Below, piece after piece: positions 8,391-17,124 of a DNA stretch of 64,000 nt. How positions within the stretch are numbered: the stretch's first letter is position 1; each line of letters opens with the position of its first letter. This DNA comes from Streptomyces californicus (lineage in GTDB: Bacteria > Actinomycetota > Actinomycetes > Streptomycetales > Streptomycetaceae). Both the position numbers and the translations under genes were made by a program. Below the pieces are notes generated by a model. The model was given only the letters and a program-made list of their open reading frames with translations, made no database searches and was not told the origin of the DNA. The stretch lies in NCBI RefSeq assembly GCF_000717645.1, contig NZ_JNZZ01000042.1, positions 1 through 64,000 on the forward strand, in the 5' to 3' direction.

Positions 8391-9164
8391 GTGCCCCTGG
8401 TGTCTGTCGTGATGCCCGTGTACAACTCCGCGGCGACGTTGGGTCCGGCGGTCCGGTCGGTCCTCACACAGACCCACGGCGACGTGGAGCTGCTGATCAC
8501 CGACGACCGGTCGACCGACGACTCCATGGAACTGCTGCGCGCGTTCGCCGAGCAGGACGAGCGCGTCCTGCCGGAGACGGCGCCCGAGCAGGGCGGTGCG
8601 GGCCGGGCGCGCAATCTCGCCATGCAGCGGGCGCGCGGGGACTACATCGCCTTCCTCGACTCCGACGACATGTGGCTCCCGGAGAAGACGGAGAAGCAGC
8701 TCGCGTTCGCCGCTGAGGGCGATGCGCCGCTGACGTTCACCTCGTACTTCAAGATGGACGCCGACCACGCCGGCGAGAGCACCGACTGGACCCCGAACGG
8801 GCGGGTCATCCGCGCGCGGGCGCACGCCGATTACCGCGCGATGCTGCGCCGGGACTACATCGGCGCCCTCACCGCCATGTACGACCGCAAGGTCCTCGGC
8901 ACCCGGCTGATGCCGCAGATGCGCAAGCGGCAGGACTACGCGCTGTGGCTGAGCATCATGCGGGACGGCCACGACGCCCGGGGCCTGGCCGAACCGCTCG
9001 CCGTCTACCGGGCCGCGCGGCCCGGGTCGCTGTCCTCCCGCAAGCTGTCGCTGGTCCGCTACAACTGGGACCTCTACCGCACGCACGAGCACCTGTCGGT
9101 CCCCCGGGCGACGGGGGCCCTGGCCGGCGCCGTCTGGCAGTCGCTGCGCAACTCGCGCGTGTAG
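8391..9164 (+). CDS. Glycosyltransferase family 2
   Basis: A 257-residue GT-A fold enzyme. The N-terminus has the nucleotide-sugar motif VSVVMPVYNSAATL, then ITDDRSTDDS, GRARNLAMQRARGDYIAFLDSDD with the metal-binding DxD-type cluster near residue 92, and KRQDYALWL as the probable catalytic-base region. It has no membrane helices. It is related to short family-2 enzymes of lipopolysaccharide/teichoic-type glycan synthesis, but no glycan cluster surrounds it, so donor and acceptor are unknown. The GTG start is preceded by GAGGAGA about 8 bases upstream. Confidence 0.88.
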   Translation: MPLVSVVMPVYNSAATLGPAVRSVLTQTHGDVELLITDDRSTDDSMELLRAFAEQDERVLPETAPEQGGAGRARNLAMQRARGDYIAFLDSDDMWLPEKTEKQLAFAAEGDAPLTFTSYFKMDADHAGESTDWTPNGRVIRARAHADYRAMLRRDYIGALTAMYDRKVLGTRLMPQMRKRQDYALWLSIMRDGHDARGLAEPLAVYRAARPGSLSSRKLSLVRYNWDLYRTHEHLSVPRATGALAGAVWQSLRNSRV

Positions 9165-9258
9165 CCGCGTGGCCGGGCGGGCGCTCCGGCGCCGCTCGGC
9201 ACACTGCCGGTTCCCCGGCCCGGCGGGCGGCCCGGGAACGGTCCGCCCCGGCGGGCGC

Positions 9259-10113
9259 TCAGGAGCCGAGGGCCAGGTACTCGGCCGTACGGACGACGCG
9301 CTCGCGGTCGGCGAAGGAGGCCAGGTCCTCGCGTACGGCGCCGCTGTCGCCGTCGCGGTTGATGGCCTCCAGGGTCCGCCGCACGGCGGTGATCACGGCG
9401 CGCTGGAGGTCGGAGGGGACGATGACCAGCCGGTAGCCGAGCTCCCGGAGGCGTTCCCTGGGGACGACCGGGGTTTTGCCGCCGTGGAACATGTTGATCA
9501 GCTTCGGCTGCGGGACGCGCTCGGCGATCCGCTCGATCTGCTCGACGGTCTCCGGCGCCTCCACGAAGATCACGTCCGCACCGGCCTCCGCGTAGGCGTG
9601 GGCCCGCTCGACCGCCGCGTCCAGCCCCTCGGTGGCGATGGCGTCCGTACGGGCGATCAGGACGAAGTCCGGGTCGGTGCGGGCCTCGTGGACGGCCCGC
9701 ACCTTTCGGACCATCTCGTCGGTGCTCACCAGCGACTTGTCGTCGAGGTGGCCGCACCGCTTGGGGAAGGTCTGGTCCTCGATGTGCATCCCGGCCACGC
9801 CCGCGCGCTCGTACAGCGCGAGGGTCCGCACGGCGTTCACCGCGTTGCCGAAGCCGGTGTCGGCGTCCGCGATCACCGGGAGGCTCGTGACCTCCACCAT
9901 CTGCTCGATGCGCGCGACGACCTCGGTGAGGCTCAGCAGACCGATGTCGGGCACCCCGAAGCTGCGGGCGATGGCGCCGCCGCTCGCGTAGAGGAGTTCG
10001 CTGCCGCTCTCCTCCACGAGCCGTGCGCTCAGACCGTCGTACGCGCCGGGGGCGACGTGGATGCCGTCGCCCCCGATCAGCCGGCGGAGGCGGGTGGTCG
10101 GTCGCTGCGGCAT
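9259..10113 (-). CDS. prpB: Isocitrate lyase/PEP mutase family enzyme, probable 2-methylisocitrate lyase
   Basis: A 284-residue PEP-mutase/isocitrate-lyase superfamily protein with the catalytic loop KRCGH at 118-122 and metal-binding DADTGFGN at 83-90; length fits PrpB. With prpC and prpD next door it most likely cleaves 2-methylisocitrate to pyruvate and succinate, the last step of the methylcitrate cycle for propionyl-CoA. Family members also include oxaloacetate and phosphonopyruvate hydrolases, so the substrate is inferred from context. The ATG start has AGGAG 6-7 bases upstream. A hairpin separates it from prpC, so it may have its own promoter. Confidence 0.82.
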   Translation of the reverse strand: MPQRPTTRLRRLIGGDGIHVAPGAYDGLSARLVEESGSELLYASGGAIARSFGVPDIGLLSLTEVVARIEQMVEVTSLPVIADADTGFGNAVNAVRTLALYERAGVAGMHIEDQTFPKRCGHLDDKSLVSTDEMVRKVRAVHEARTDPDFVLIARTDAIATEGLDAAVERAHAYAEAGADVIFVEAPETVEQIERIAERVPQPKLINMFHGGKTPVVPRERLRELGYRLVIVPSDLQRAVITAVRRTLEAINRDGDSGAVREDLASFADRERVVRTAEYLALGS

Positions 10114-10199
10114 GAAGAGCTCCTGGGGTGGGTCTGCCGGGGGCGCGGGGTCGCTCCTCCGGGGCTGCGGACGCCGCATCCTGTATACGGCGTCCGCCT

Positions 10200-10242
10200 G
10201 CCCGCCCCGCGTACACCGGGCGGGGCCGTGCGCGGGGCGGGC
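10200..10242 (-). terminator. Hairpin between prpC and prpB
   Basis: A 12-bp perfect stem (GCCCGCCCCGCG/CGCGGGGCGGGC) with a 19-base loop lies just past the prpC stop. It may attenuate readthrough from prpC into prpB. Confidence 0.6.
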
Positions 10243-10249
10243 GGGCGGT

Positions 10250-11383
10250 TCAGGCGGGCGGCACGGGTCGCTGGACAGGGCCGTCGTAGGAGGCGAGCGG
10301 TCTGATCAGGGCGTTGTGCGCGAGCTGCTCGGTGATGTGGGCGGTCCACCCGGTGATCCGGCTCATCACGAAGATGGGCGTGAAGATCGGGATGTCGAAG
10401 CCCATGAGGTGGTAGGCGAGCCCGGCGGGGTAGTCCAGGTTGGGGTGGATGCCCTTGCGGGTGACCATGGCGTGGCGCAGGGCCGCGTGCAGGGTGGCCA
10501 GGCGGGTCACCTCCGGGTCTCCCGCGCGGGAGACGAGGCGGTCGAGGGCTTCCTGCATGATCGGGACGCGGGAGTCGCCGTGCTTGTAGACCCGGTGGCC
10601 GAAGCCCATGATCTTCCGGTTGGAGGCCAGCGCCTCGTCCAGCCACCCCCCTGCCCGCTGCGGGTCGCCGATCTCGTTGAGCATGTGCATCACGGCCTCG
10701 TTGGCGCCGCCGTGCAGCGGGCCCTTCAGCGCGCCGATCGCCGCCGTGACCGCGCTGTAGAGGTCGGAGAGGGTGGAGGTGACGACGCGGGCGGTGAACG
10801 TCGAGGCGTTGAAGCTGTGTTCGGCGTACAGGATCAGGGAGATCTCGAAGCAGCGCACCACCTCCGGCTCCGGCACCGTGCCGAAGCACATGTGGAAGAA
10901 GTTCTCCGCGTACCCCAGCTCCGGGTCCGGCGTGATCGGCGCGAGACCCCGGCGGCGGCGCTGGTCGGCGGCGACCACGGTGGGCAGCTTCGCCAGCAGG
11001 GTCAGGGACTTGGCCCGGTTGGCGACCGGGCTGCCTTCGTCCTCCAGCGGGTCCTCCGCGCCGAAGAAGCTGACGGCGGTGCGCAGGACGTCCATCGGGT
11101 GGCAGGTGTCGGGCAGCCGGGTCAGCAGCTCCAGCGTGCTGCGGTCCAGGGGGCGCAGAGCGCGCTCACGGGCCTGGAAGTCCGCCAGTTGGGCGGGGTC
11201 CGGCAGTTCGCCGTGCCAGAGCAGGTAGGCGACCTCCTCGAAGGAGCGGTGGGCGGCGAGGTCCTGGACCGCGTAGCCCCGGTAGGTGAGGGAGTTGGTC
11301 TCCTGGACGACGGTGGAGATCTCGGTGGTGTCGACGACGACACCGGCCAGGCCGCGGTGGATCTCCGGTGCGGTGGCGGTCAT
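10250..11383 (-). CDS. prpC: 2-methylcitrate synthase / citrate synthase
   Basis: A 377-residue short-form citrate synthase. Catalytic motifs are GPLHGGANEAV, GFGHRVYKHGDSR and an Asp in NLDYPAGLAY, in the expected order. It condenses propionyl-CoA (or acetyl-CoA) with oxaloacetate; placement directly after prpD makes the propionyl-CoA role the likelier one. The ATG start has a GGAGG box 8 bases upstream. It lies in one run with prpD (76-base gap) and with prpB beyond a hairpin. Confidence 0.9.
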   Translation of the reverse strand: MTATAPEIHRGLAGVVVDTTEISTVVQETNSLTYRGYAVQDLAAHRSFEEVAYLLWHGELPDPAQLADFQARERALRPLDRSTLELLTRLPDTCHPMDVLRTAVSFFGAEDPLEDEGSPVANRAKSLTLLAKLPTVVAADQRRRRGLAPITPDPELGYAENFFHMCFGTVPEPEVVRCFEISLILYAEHSFNASTFTARVVTSTLSDLYSAVTAAIGALKGPLHGGANEAVMHMLNEIGDPQRAGGWLDEALASNRKIMGFGHRVYKHGDSRVPIMQEALDRLVSRAGDPEVTRLATLHAALRHAMVTRKGIHPNLDYPAGLAYHLMGFDIPIFTPIFVMSRITGWTAHITEQLAHNALIRPLASYDGPVQRPVPPA

Positions 11384-11459
11384 GGGGTGTGCCTCCGGAT
11401 CGTCGGCGGCGCCGTCGGGCGCGCGCCGGGGGTGTACGGGGCGGTACGGGGGCGGGCCA

Positions 11460-12977
11460 TCAGAACAGGCCCGTGGGGAGCGTGGCGTCGTACGCGGCGA
11501 CGGCCTCGGTGTCCACGGCCGGGAAGAGCCCGTCCAGGCCGGTGGTGGACAGCTCGGCGACGCGCTCGGCCGCCGAGAGGAAGCGGTCCTGGGCGTCCGG
11601 GGCGACGATCCCCTCGGCGAGGGTGCGGAACTTGCGCGCGTACGCGGGGCGGTCGAAGGGGCGGGCCCCGGCCGGGTGGGCGTCGGCGACGGCGAGTTCG
11701 TCCTCGACCACCGAGCCGTCCTCCAGCGTGATCACGACCCGGCCGCCGAACGCCCGGCGCTCCGGGTCCGGATCGTGGTAGCGGCGGGTCCACTCCGGGT
11801 CCTCGACCGTGGTGACCTTCCGCCACAGCTCCACGGTCTCCGGGCGGCCGGCGCGCTCGGGGGCGTAGGAGCGCTCGTGGTGCCAGCCTCCGTCCTCCAG
11901 GGCGACGGTCAGGATGTACGGGGCCGAGTGGTCCAGGGTCTCGCGGCTGGCGGTCGGGTCGTACTTCTGCGGATCGTTCGCACCGGAGCCGATGACGTTG
12001 TGGGTGTGGTGGCTGGTGTGCAGCACCACGGAGCGCACCTTGTCCAGCGGGCCGGTCTTCTCGCGCAGCCGCCGCGCCAGGTCGATCAGCGCCTGGGCCT
12101 GGTACTCCGCGGAGTGCTCCTTGGTGTACGTGTCCAGGATCGCGCGGCGGGCCTCGCCGGGCTCGGGCAGCCGGACCGTGTAGTCGGACTCCGGGCCGTT
12201 CAGCAGCCAGGCGAGGAAGCCGTCCTCGCCCTCGTAGATCGGGGAGGGGGAGGTCTCGCCGCGCATGGCCCGGTCGACGGCCTCGATGGCCGCCTTTCCG
12301 GCGAAGGCGGGGGCGTACGCCTTCCAGCTGGAGATCTCGCCCTTGCGGGACTGCCGGGTGGCCGTGGTGGTGTGCACCGCCTGTTGGACCGCCTGGTACA
12401 CCGTCTCGGTCGGCAGCCGCAGCAGGGCGCCCAGGCCGCAGGCGGTGGCGGCGCTCAGGTGGGCGACGTGGTCGATGCGGTGCTCGTGCAGGCAGATGCC
12501 CTTCACCAGCGCCACGTGCACCTCGTAGGCGGCGACGATCCCGCGCAGCAGGTCCGCGCCGGAGCGCCCGGTGTGCTGGGCGACGGCGAGGAGCGGCGGG
12601 ATGTTGTCGCCGGGGTGGGAGTAGTCGGCGGCCAGGTAGGTGTCGTGGAAGTCCAGCTCCCGTACGGCGGTGCCGTTGGCCCAGGCCGCCCACTCCGGCG
12701 AGACCCGGCCGGTGGTCCCGAAGACGGAGGCGCCGGGCGTCGCGGCGGGATGGGCGAGGGCCTGGGCGCGGGCGACGGCGACCGGGCGGCGCGGCAGGGA
12801 GGCGACCGCGACGGACGCGTTGTCGATGATCCGGTTGGCGGCCATGGCCGCCGCGTCCGGGTCCAGCTCCCCGGCCTCCTGGGTGCCGGTGGCGACGACC
12901 GCCAGCTTCCAGGCGAGTTGCTCCTCGCGGGGCAGCCGGGCGGCACTGGGGTGGACGCGTACCTGGTGGTCGATCAC
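11460..12977 (-). CDS. prpD: 2-methylcitrate dehydratase, MmgE/PrpD family
   Basis: A 505-residue MmgE/PrpD protein, full length for the family. Recognisable stretches are [18 protein letters not shown] near residue 110, which forms part of the active site, and the conserved [16 protein letters not shown] region. It dehydrates 2-methylcitrate in the cytoplasm. The start is GTG 12977, with GAGGAG about 6 bases upstream; longer in-frame starts would run into the repeats and operators upstream. It is first gene of the minus-strand prp run and divergent from the RamB/ScfR-type regulator. Confidence 0.92.
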   Translation of the reverse strand: MIDHQVRVHPSAARLPREEQLAWKLAVVATGTQEAGELDPDAAAMAANRIIDNASVAVASLPRRPVAVARAQALAHPAATPGASVFGTTGRVSPEWAAWANGTAVRELDFHDTYLAADYSHPGDNIPPLLAVAQHTGRSGADLLRGIVAAYEVHVALVKGICLHEHRIDHVAHLSAATACGLGALLRLPTETVYQAVQQAVHTTTATRQSRKGEISSWKAYAPAFAGKAAIEAVDRAMRGETSPSPIYEGEDGFLAWLLNGPESDYTVRLPEPGEARRAILDTYTKEHSAEYQAQALIDLARRLREKTGPLDKVRSVVLHTSHHTHNVIGSGANDPQKYDPTASRETLDHSAPYILTVALEDGGWHHERSYAPERAGRPETVELWRKVTTVEDPEWTRRYHDPDPERRAFGGRVVITLEDGSVVEDELAVADAHPAGARPFDRPAYARKFRTLAEGIVAPDAQDRFLSAAERVAELSTTGLDGLFPAVDTEAVAAYDATLPTGLF

Positions 12978-13184
12978 GGGACTCCTCGCGAGGTGGGGAC
13001 GGGGTGGCCGGGGCGGGCCGCGTGGCCGGGACCACCGGACCGACAGGCCGATGAGCCGTCCGACCGACAGACCGATGGGTCGATGGGTCGGTGGGTCGAC
13101 CCTCAGGCCGACACCATGGACGGTGCCCGTTCGGCGGCCCCGCCACCACCGGTCGAAGCTGCGGAGTCCCACCAGGAATCCGCG

Positions 13185-13228
13185 GCGAATCTGCGAATCC
13201 TGCGAAGACGGCGGATGCTAAGTTCGCA
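13185..13228. promoter_or_regulatory. Candidate operator cluster for the propionate regulator
   Basis: Between prpD and its regulator lie repeated half-sites: GCGAAT (13185), TGCGAA at 13192-13197 and 13201-13206, and the inverted TTCGCA at 13223-13228 beside GCTAAGTT, a possible -10. RamB-family regulators bind TTTGCAAA-like sites, so TGCGAA/TTCGCA resembles one arm. The spacing relative to both start codons suits control of both directions. The upstream part (13020-13105) is a degenerate GACCGA/GATGGGTC repeat. Confidence 0.5.
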
Positions 13229-13283
13229 ACCGCGTCCGCCCCCGTGCCCCGTCTCCGGAGGGCGGTTGACCAGGAGGGGAGCC

Positions 13284-14768
13284 ATGGCCCGGCGAGCGAA
13301 CGAGCACAAGGTCTACGCACACGCCAAGCTGCGCCGCCTGCGCCGCGAGCACGGCATGAACCAGGTCGACATGGCCCGCGCGCTGGGCATCTCCGCCAGC
13401 TACGCGAACCAGATCGAACTGGGCCAGCGGCCGCTCACCGCGAGCGTGCTCCTCCAGATCGCCAAGGTGTTCGGCGTGGACGCGGAGTTCTTCTCCGACG
13501 CCGCCGAGGACCGTCTCGCCGCCGATCTGCGCGCCGCCCTGGCCGACGAGGCGTGCGGGGTGTCCGTGCCGGCCGTCGAGGAGATCGCCGAGGCGGCCCG
13601 CGACCACCCGGAGGTGGCCCGCGCCCTGGTCGCCCTGCACCTGCGCTACCGCGAGACCGCCGAACAGGCCGCCGCCCTCGCCTCCCCGGAGACGGGGCGG
13701 ACGCTGCTGCCGCCGGCGGAACCGCACGACGAGGTCCGCGACTTCTTCTACGCCCACCACAACCACTTCGGCCCCCTGGACACGGCGGCCGAACGTACGG
13801 CGCAGGCCCTGGCGTCGCGGCCCGGCCGGACGGCCGACCCCCTCACGGCCCTGCTCGCCGAGCGCCACGGCGTGCACGTCGTCCAGGCGGCGCCGGGCCG
13901 TACCGCCGACGCCCGCCGCTTCGACCCGGACACCGGGCTCCTCCACCTCTCCCCCTGGCTCAGCGACGGCCAGCGGGCGTTCCAGCTCGCCATCCAACTG
14001 GCCTTCCTCGAGCAACGCCCCCTGATGGACGAACTCGCTGACTCGGCAACGGAGTTGACCTCACCCGAGTCGTCGGAGCTGGCCCGCATCGGCCTGGCGA
14101 ACTACTTCGCCGGGGCACTGCTCATGCCGTACGCCGCCTTCCTCGCGGCGGCCGAAGCCGTCCGCTACGACATCGAGCTGCTCTCCGCCCGCTTCGGCGT
14201 CGGGTTCGAGACCGTCTGCCACCGGCTGAGCACCCTGCAACGCACCGGGCACCGAGGAGTCCCGTTCTCCTTCCTGAGGGTGGACCGGGCCGGAAACATC
14301 TCCAAACGGCAGTCCGCGACCGACTTCCACTTCTCCCGCCTGGGCGGCACCTGTCCGCTCTGGACGGTGTACGAGGCGTTCTCCGCGCCGGGCCGCACGC
14401 TGACCCAGGTCGCCGAAATGCCGGACGGCAAAAGCTACTTCTGGGTCGCCCGCACGATCACCCGGGGCGGCTACGGCCACCACGCCCCACGCTCCGAGTT
14501 CGCCGTCGCCCTCGGCTGCGAACTCCGCCACGCCCACCGCCTCGTGTACGCCGAGGGCGTCGCCCTCGACGACCCCTTGGCGGCGACCCCGATCGGCCTC
14601 GGCTGCCGCATCTGCGAACGCCGCGACTGCGCCCAGCGGGCCCGGCCCCCGGCGGGCGGCCGGCTGGCGATCGACCCGGACCGGCGGACGCATGTGCCGT
14701 ACCCGGTCGTGCCGTACCAGGCGGAGAACGGCGGCAGCCGCGGGGCGGGGAACGGCCCGGCACGGTGA
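13284..14768 (+). CDS. RamB/ScfR-type short-chain fatty acyl transcriptional regulator
   Basis: A 494-residue regulator. An XRE-type HTH at about 13-67 (MARALGISASYANQIELGQ) is followed by an IrrE/ImmA-like middle domain (about 160-300) and the DUF2083 C-terminal region, ending in a cysteine group CRICERRDC near 440-448. Homologues (RamB, and the prp regulator of actinobacteria) sense acyl-CoA/propionate metabolism and control glyoxylate and methylcitrate genes. Divergence from prpD supports local control of prpDCB. The ATG is preceded by GGAGGGGA. I keep the cysteines as a possible metal or redox site (inference). Confidence 0.9.
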   Translation: MARRANEHKVYAHAKLRRLRREHGMNQVDMARALGISASYANQIELGQRPLTASVLLQIAKVFGVDAEFFSDAAEDRLAADLRAALADEACGVSVPAVEEIAEAARDHPEVARALVALHLRYRETAEQAAALASPETGRTLLPPAEPHDEVRDFFYAHHNHFGPLDTAAERTAQALASRPGRTADPLTALLAERHGVHVVQAAPGRTADARRFDPDTGLLHLSPWLSDGQRAFQLAIQLAFLEQRPLMDELADSATELTSPESSELARIGLANYFAGALLMPYAAFLAAAEAVRYDIELLSARFGVGFETVCHRLSTLQRTGHRGVPFSFLRVDRAGNISKRQSATDFHFSRLGGTCPLWTVYEAFSAPGRTLTQVAEMPDGKSYFWVARTITRGGYGHHAPRSEFAVALGCELRHAHRLVYAEGVALDDPLAATPIGLGCRICERRDCAQRARPPAGGRLAIDPDRRTHVPYPVVPYQAENGGSRGAGNGPAR

Positions 14769-14875
14769 CCGGCGGGAATGCCCGCGTCGCCGATCGACAG
14801 CGTGACCGGCGGGAACGCCCGCGTCGCCGATCGCCGGTGTGACCGTCGGGGTTGCTCACGTCGCCGGTCGGTGAC
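14765..14875. repeat. Three 37-bp tandem repeats
   Basis: Units begin at 14765, 14802 and 14839 with GTGACCGGCGGGAA, GTGACCGGCGGGAA and GTGACCGTCGGGGT and share CGTCGCCGATCG. Units 1 and 2 are nearly identical and the third has diverged. The first unit contains the stop codon of the regulator gene. No gene is in it. Confidence 0.75.
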
Positions 14876-15428
14876 GGTACCACGGCCTGGAGGGTGCGCT
14901 TCCCCTGCCCGAACAGCTGACGCTGCATATCGGCCAAGCCCGCCCGAAAACCGCGCTCCGATGATCATCCCGACTGCTAGGGTCGTTCCGCCGGCCTCGA
15001 TCAAGGCCGACGGGGCGCCCCGACCGCGCGGCCCGGGGACCGCGTCCTCGCCCCCCGCGTTCACGGCGTCCGCGCGAGCTGCATTCCGGGGGGAAGCGTT
15101 GCGGACAACACGAGCAGGCCACTGCCATCGGCGCACACGGCCGCGGACTCCCGCGATGACACTCGACTCCTGAGCGGGCGCCGCACCCGGCGGCTCCTTC
15201 CTCAAGTACGCCTCGTGGCACCGCCGTTGACACCACGGTGACCGCGTCTTCCCGCAGGCGCTCGACGTCGTCGAGCGCTGTTCACCCCTGCCCGCCTCCA
15301 CGGCCGGGCACCCCTCCCCGCAGCCGGTGACGACCGTGAGCTCCCGTTCTGCCGGGAGAAGCGCTCCGGTCTCCGCCTTCACGGACGGACGTCTCCGCCT
15401 CCCACGAACGAAGAACGGAAGAACTCGT
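14876..15428. other. Long non-coding leader before the ALF-repeat gene
   Basis: About 550 bases with no credible ORF. GACTGCTAGGGT at 14972-14983 looks like a Streptomyces -10 region, which would give the next gene an untranslated leader of over 400 bases. I see no known riboswitch in it. Confidence 0.4.
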
Positions 15429-17036
15429 ATGCGAAGAAGCTCCGCACGACCCCTGCGCGGCGTACTGACCCGCGGCGCCCTGGCGACGACGGCGGTCGCC
15501 GTGTCCCTCGCGGTGAGCGGTCAGGGCATCGCCTCCGCCGAACCCTCCGGCAGACCGCCCGCCGGGCCCGCGGCACGGGCGGCCGCGGGCATCGGCACCA
15601 CCGAGATCCAGCGGGTCGACGCCGCCGCCGTCGTCCGGCTGGACCCGACGCCGGACGTCCTCCTGCTCAGCGACCACGATTTCATCCACGCGCTCTGGCA
15701 GAAGGCCGACGAGGGCGGCGAGAAGCTGGACTCGGTGCGTACGGGGGCGGAGCGGGCGATGGCGAGCACGGCGGCCGCCGACCACGTCGCCTTCATCGTG
15801 ACGGGCGTTCACGAGGCGTACCGGCAGGACCAGCAGCGGGAGCGGGACAAGGCGGACGCCGAGCGCGCGGCACGGCTGGCGCGGCAGCAGGCGCTGCTGG
15901 TGATCGGCATCCCGAGCACCCCTGAGCTGCTGGCGTTGAGCGACGACAACTTCGTCCGGGCGGTCCTGCGGCACGAGGCGTCCGGCCCGGAGGTCCGCGC
16001 GGCAGCCGCCAGGGCGCTGGCGGCGGACGCCGCCGCCTGGCGGGAGTTCATCGTCAACGGTGCTCGGGAGGCCCACCGCAAGGACGTGGCCAAGGAGTTG
16101 GAGGAGCTGGAGGAGAAGGACCGGCAGGAGGCGGAGCGCCGCCGGAACGAGGCGGCGCGCAAGAACGTGGCCGCCCTGTTCCGGGTCCCGGTCACCCAGA
16201 GCCTCCTCGACCTCGCCGACGACAACTTCATCCGCGAGATGCTGCGCATGGCCCCGGCCGACCTGAACGGGTCCGAGCTGTACCGGGCCGCGCAGCAGGC
16301 GGTGCTCAGCAGTGACGCGGCGGCCTGGCAGGCGTTCATCCACACCGGAGCCGACGCGGCCTACAAGCGGGACGACGACGCCCGGCGCGAGAAGGTCGCG
16401 GAGGCCAACCGGGTGCTGGCCCGGCAGATCCTCGCGACCGCCGAGCAGAGCCCGTTCACCCCGAACCTGGTGGCGTCGGCGAAGGCCGCGCTGGCGGCCG
16501 GTGACGTACGGGTGGCGGAGTTCCTCTCGGAGAGCGGGCAGAAGCGGGCCCGGCGCCAGTCGCTGGCCATGCGGGTCACCACCACCCCCGAGAGCTGGCT
16601 GACGCTGCGCCACTCCGGTGCGGCCGGGCAGCCGGTCACCGTCGGCCCGCCGCCCTCCCCGCAGAACGTGCCGCTGCGGCAGAACTCCACCTGGCTGGTG
16701 CTGCCCTCGCTGGCGGGGCAGGCCGGCTGCTTCTCCTTCGAGGCCGCGAGCATGCCGGGCCACTACCTCAAGGGCACCACGGCCCAGGGGGCGGTCGTCC
16801 TGGGGGCGAACAACGACACCAAGGCGTTCAAGGACAGCGCCACGTGGTGCCCGAACCTGAACGGCTGGGTCCCGAACAAGCCCGCCGGCGCGTGGTTCAC
16901 CTGGCAGGCCACCGCCGGCTACCAGGTGAGGGTGAACGCGCGGAACGAGCTCCTCCCCGACGGCCGGTACGGCGAATGGCGTGACCTGCTGACCCGGTTC
17001 CCGGCGTGGGAGGTCGTCCCGCCCGCCGCCTCCTGA
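15429..17036 (+). CDS. Secreted ALF-repeat protein with C-terminal AbfB domain
   Basis: A 535-residue exported protein. The signal peptide is at about 1-38 (ALATTAVAVSLAVSGQGIASA). Four ALF repeats (PF03752-type; pattern LL.LSD.NFI.A.L followed by AA.....AW..FI..GA..A) span about 60-375, with charged helical linkers. AbfB-like beta-trefoil (about 380-530: WLTLRHSG, LRQNSTWLVLP, GHYLKG, DATWC-like) is an arabinofuranose-binding fold. It should bind wall or plant arabinan outside the cell. It sits 88 bases before the giant ALF/coiled-coil toxin-like gene, on the same strand, suggesting shared function. GGAAG precedes the ATG by 8 bases. Confidence 0.82.
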   Translation: MRRSSARPLRGVLTRGALATTAVAVSLAVSGQGIASAEPSGRPPAGPAARAAAGIGTTEIQRVDAAAVVRLDPTPDVLLLSDHDFIHALWQKADEGGEKLDSVRTGAERAMASTAAADHVAFIVTGVHEAYRQDQQRERDKADAERAARLARQQALLVIGIPSTPELLALSDDNFVRAVLRHEASGPEVRAAAARALAADAAAWREFIVNGAREAHRKDVAKELEELEEKDRQEAERRRNEAARKNVAALFRVPVTQSLLDLADDNFIREMLRMAPADLNGSELYRAAQQAVLSSDAAAWQAFIHTGADAAYKRDDDARREKVAEANRVLARQILATAEQSPFTPNLVASAKAALAAGDVRVAEFLSESGQKRARRQSLAMRVTTTPESWLTLRHSGAAGQPVTVGPPPSPQNVPLRQNSTWLVLPSLAGQAGCFSFEAASMPGHYLKGTTAQGAVVLGANNDTKAFKDSATWCPNLNGWVPNKPAGAWFTWQATAGYQVRVNARNELLPDGRYGEWRDLLTRFPAWEVVPPAAS

Positions 17037-17124
17037 CCCGTAACGCCCCTTCCCGCACCCTTCGCTTCATTCCACCGGCCGGGCCCCCTCCCCGGGGGCC
17101 CGGCATGTCCAGGAGGACGTTCCC

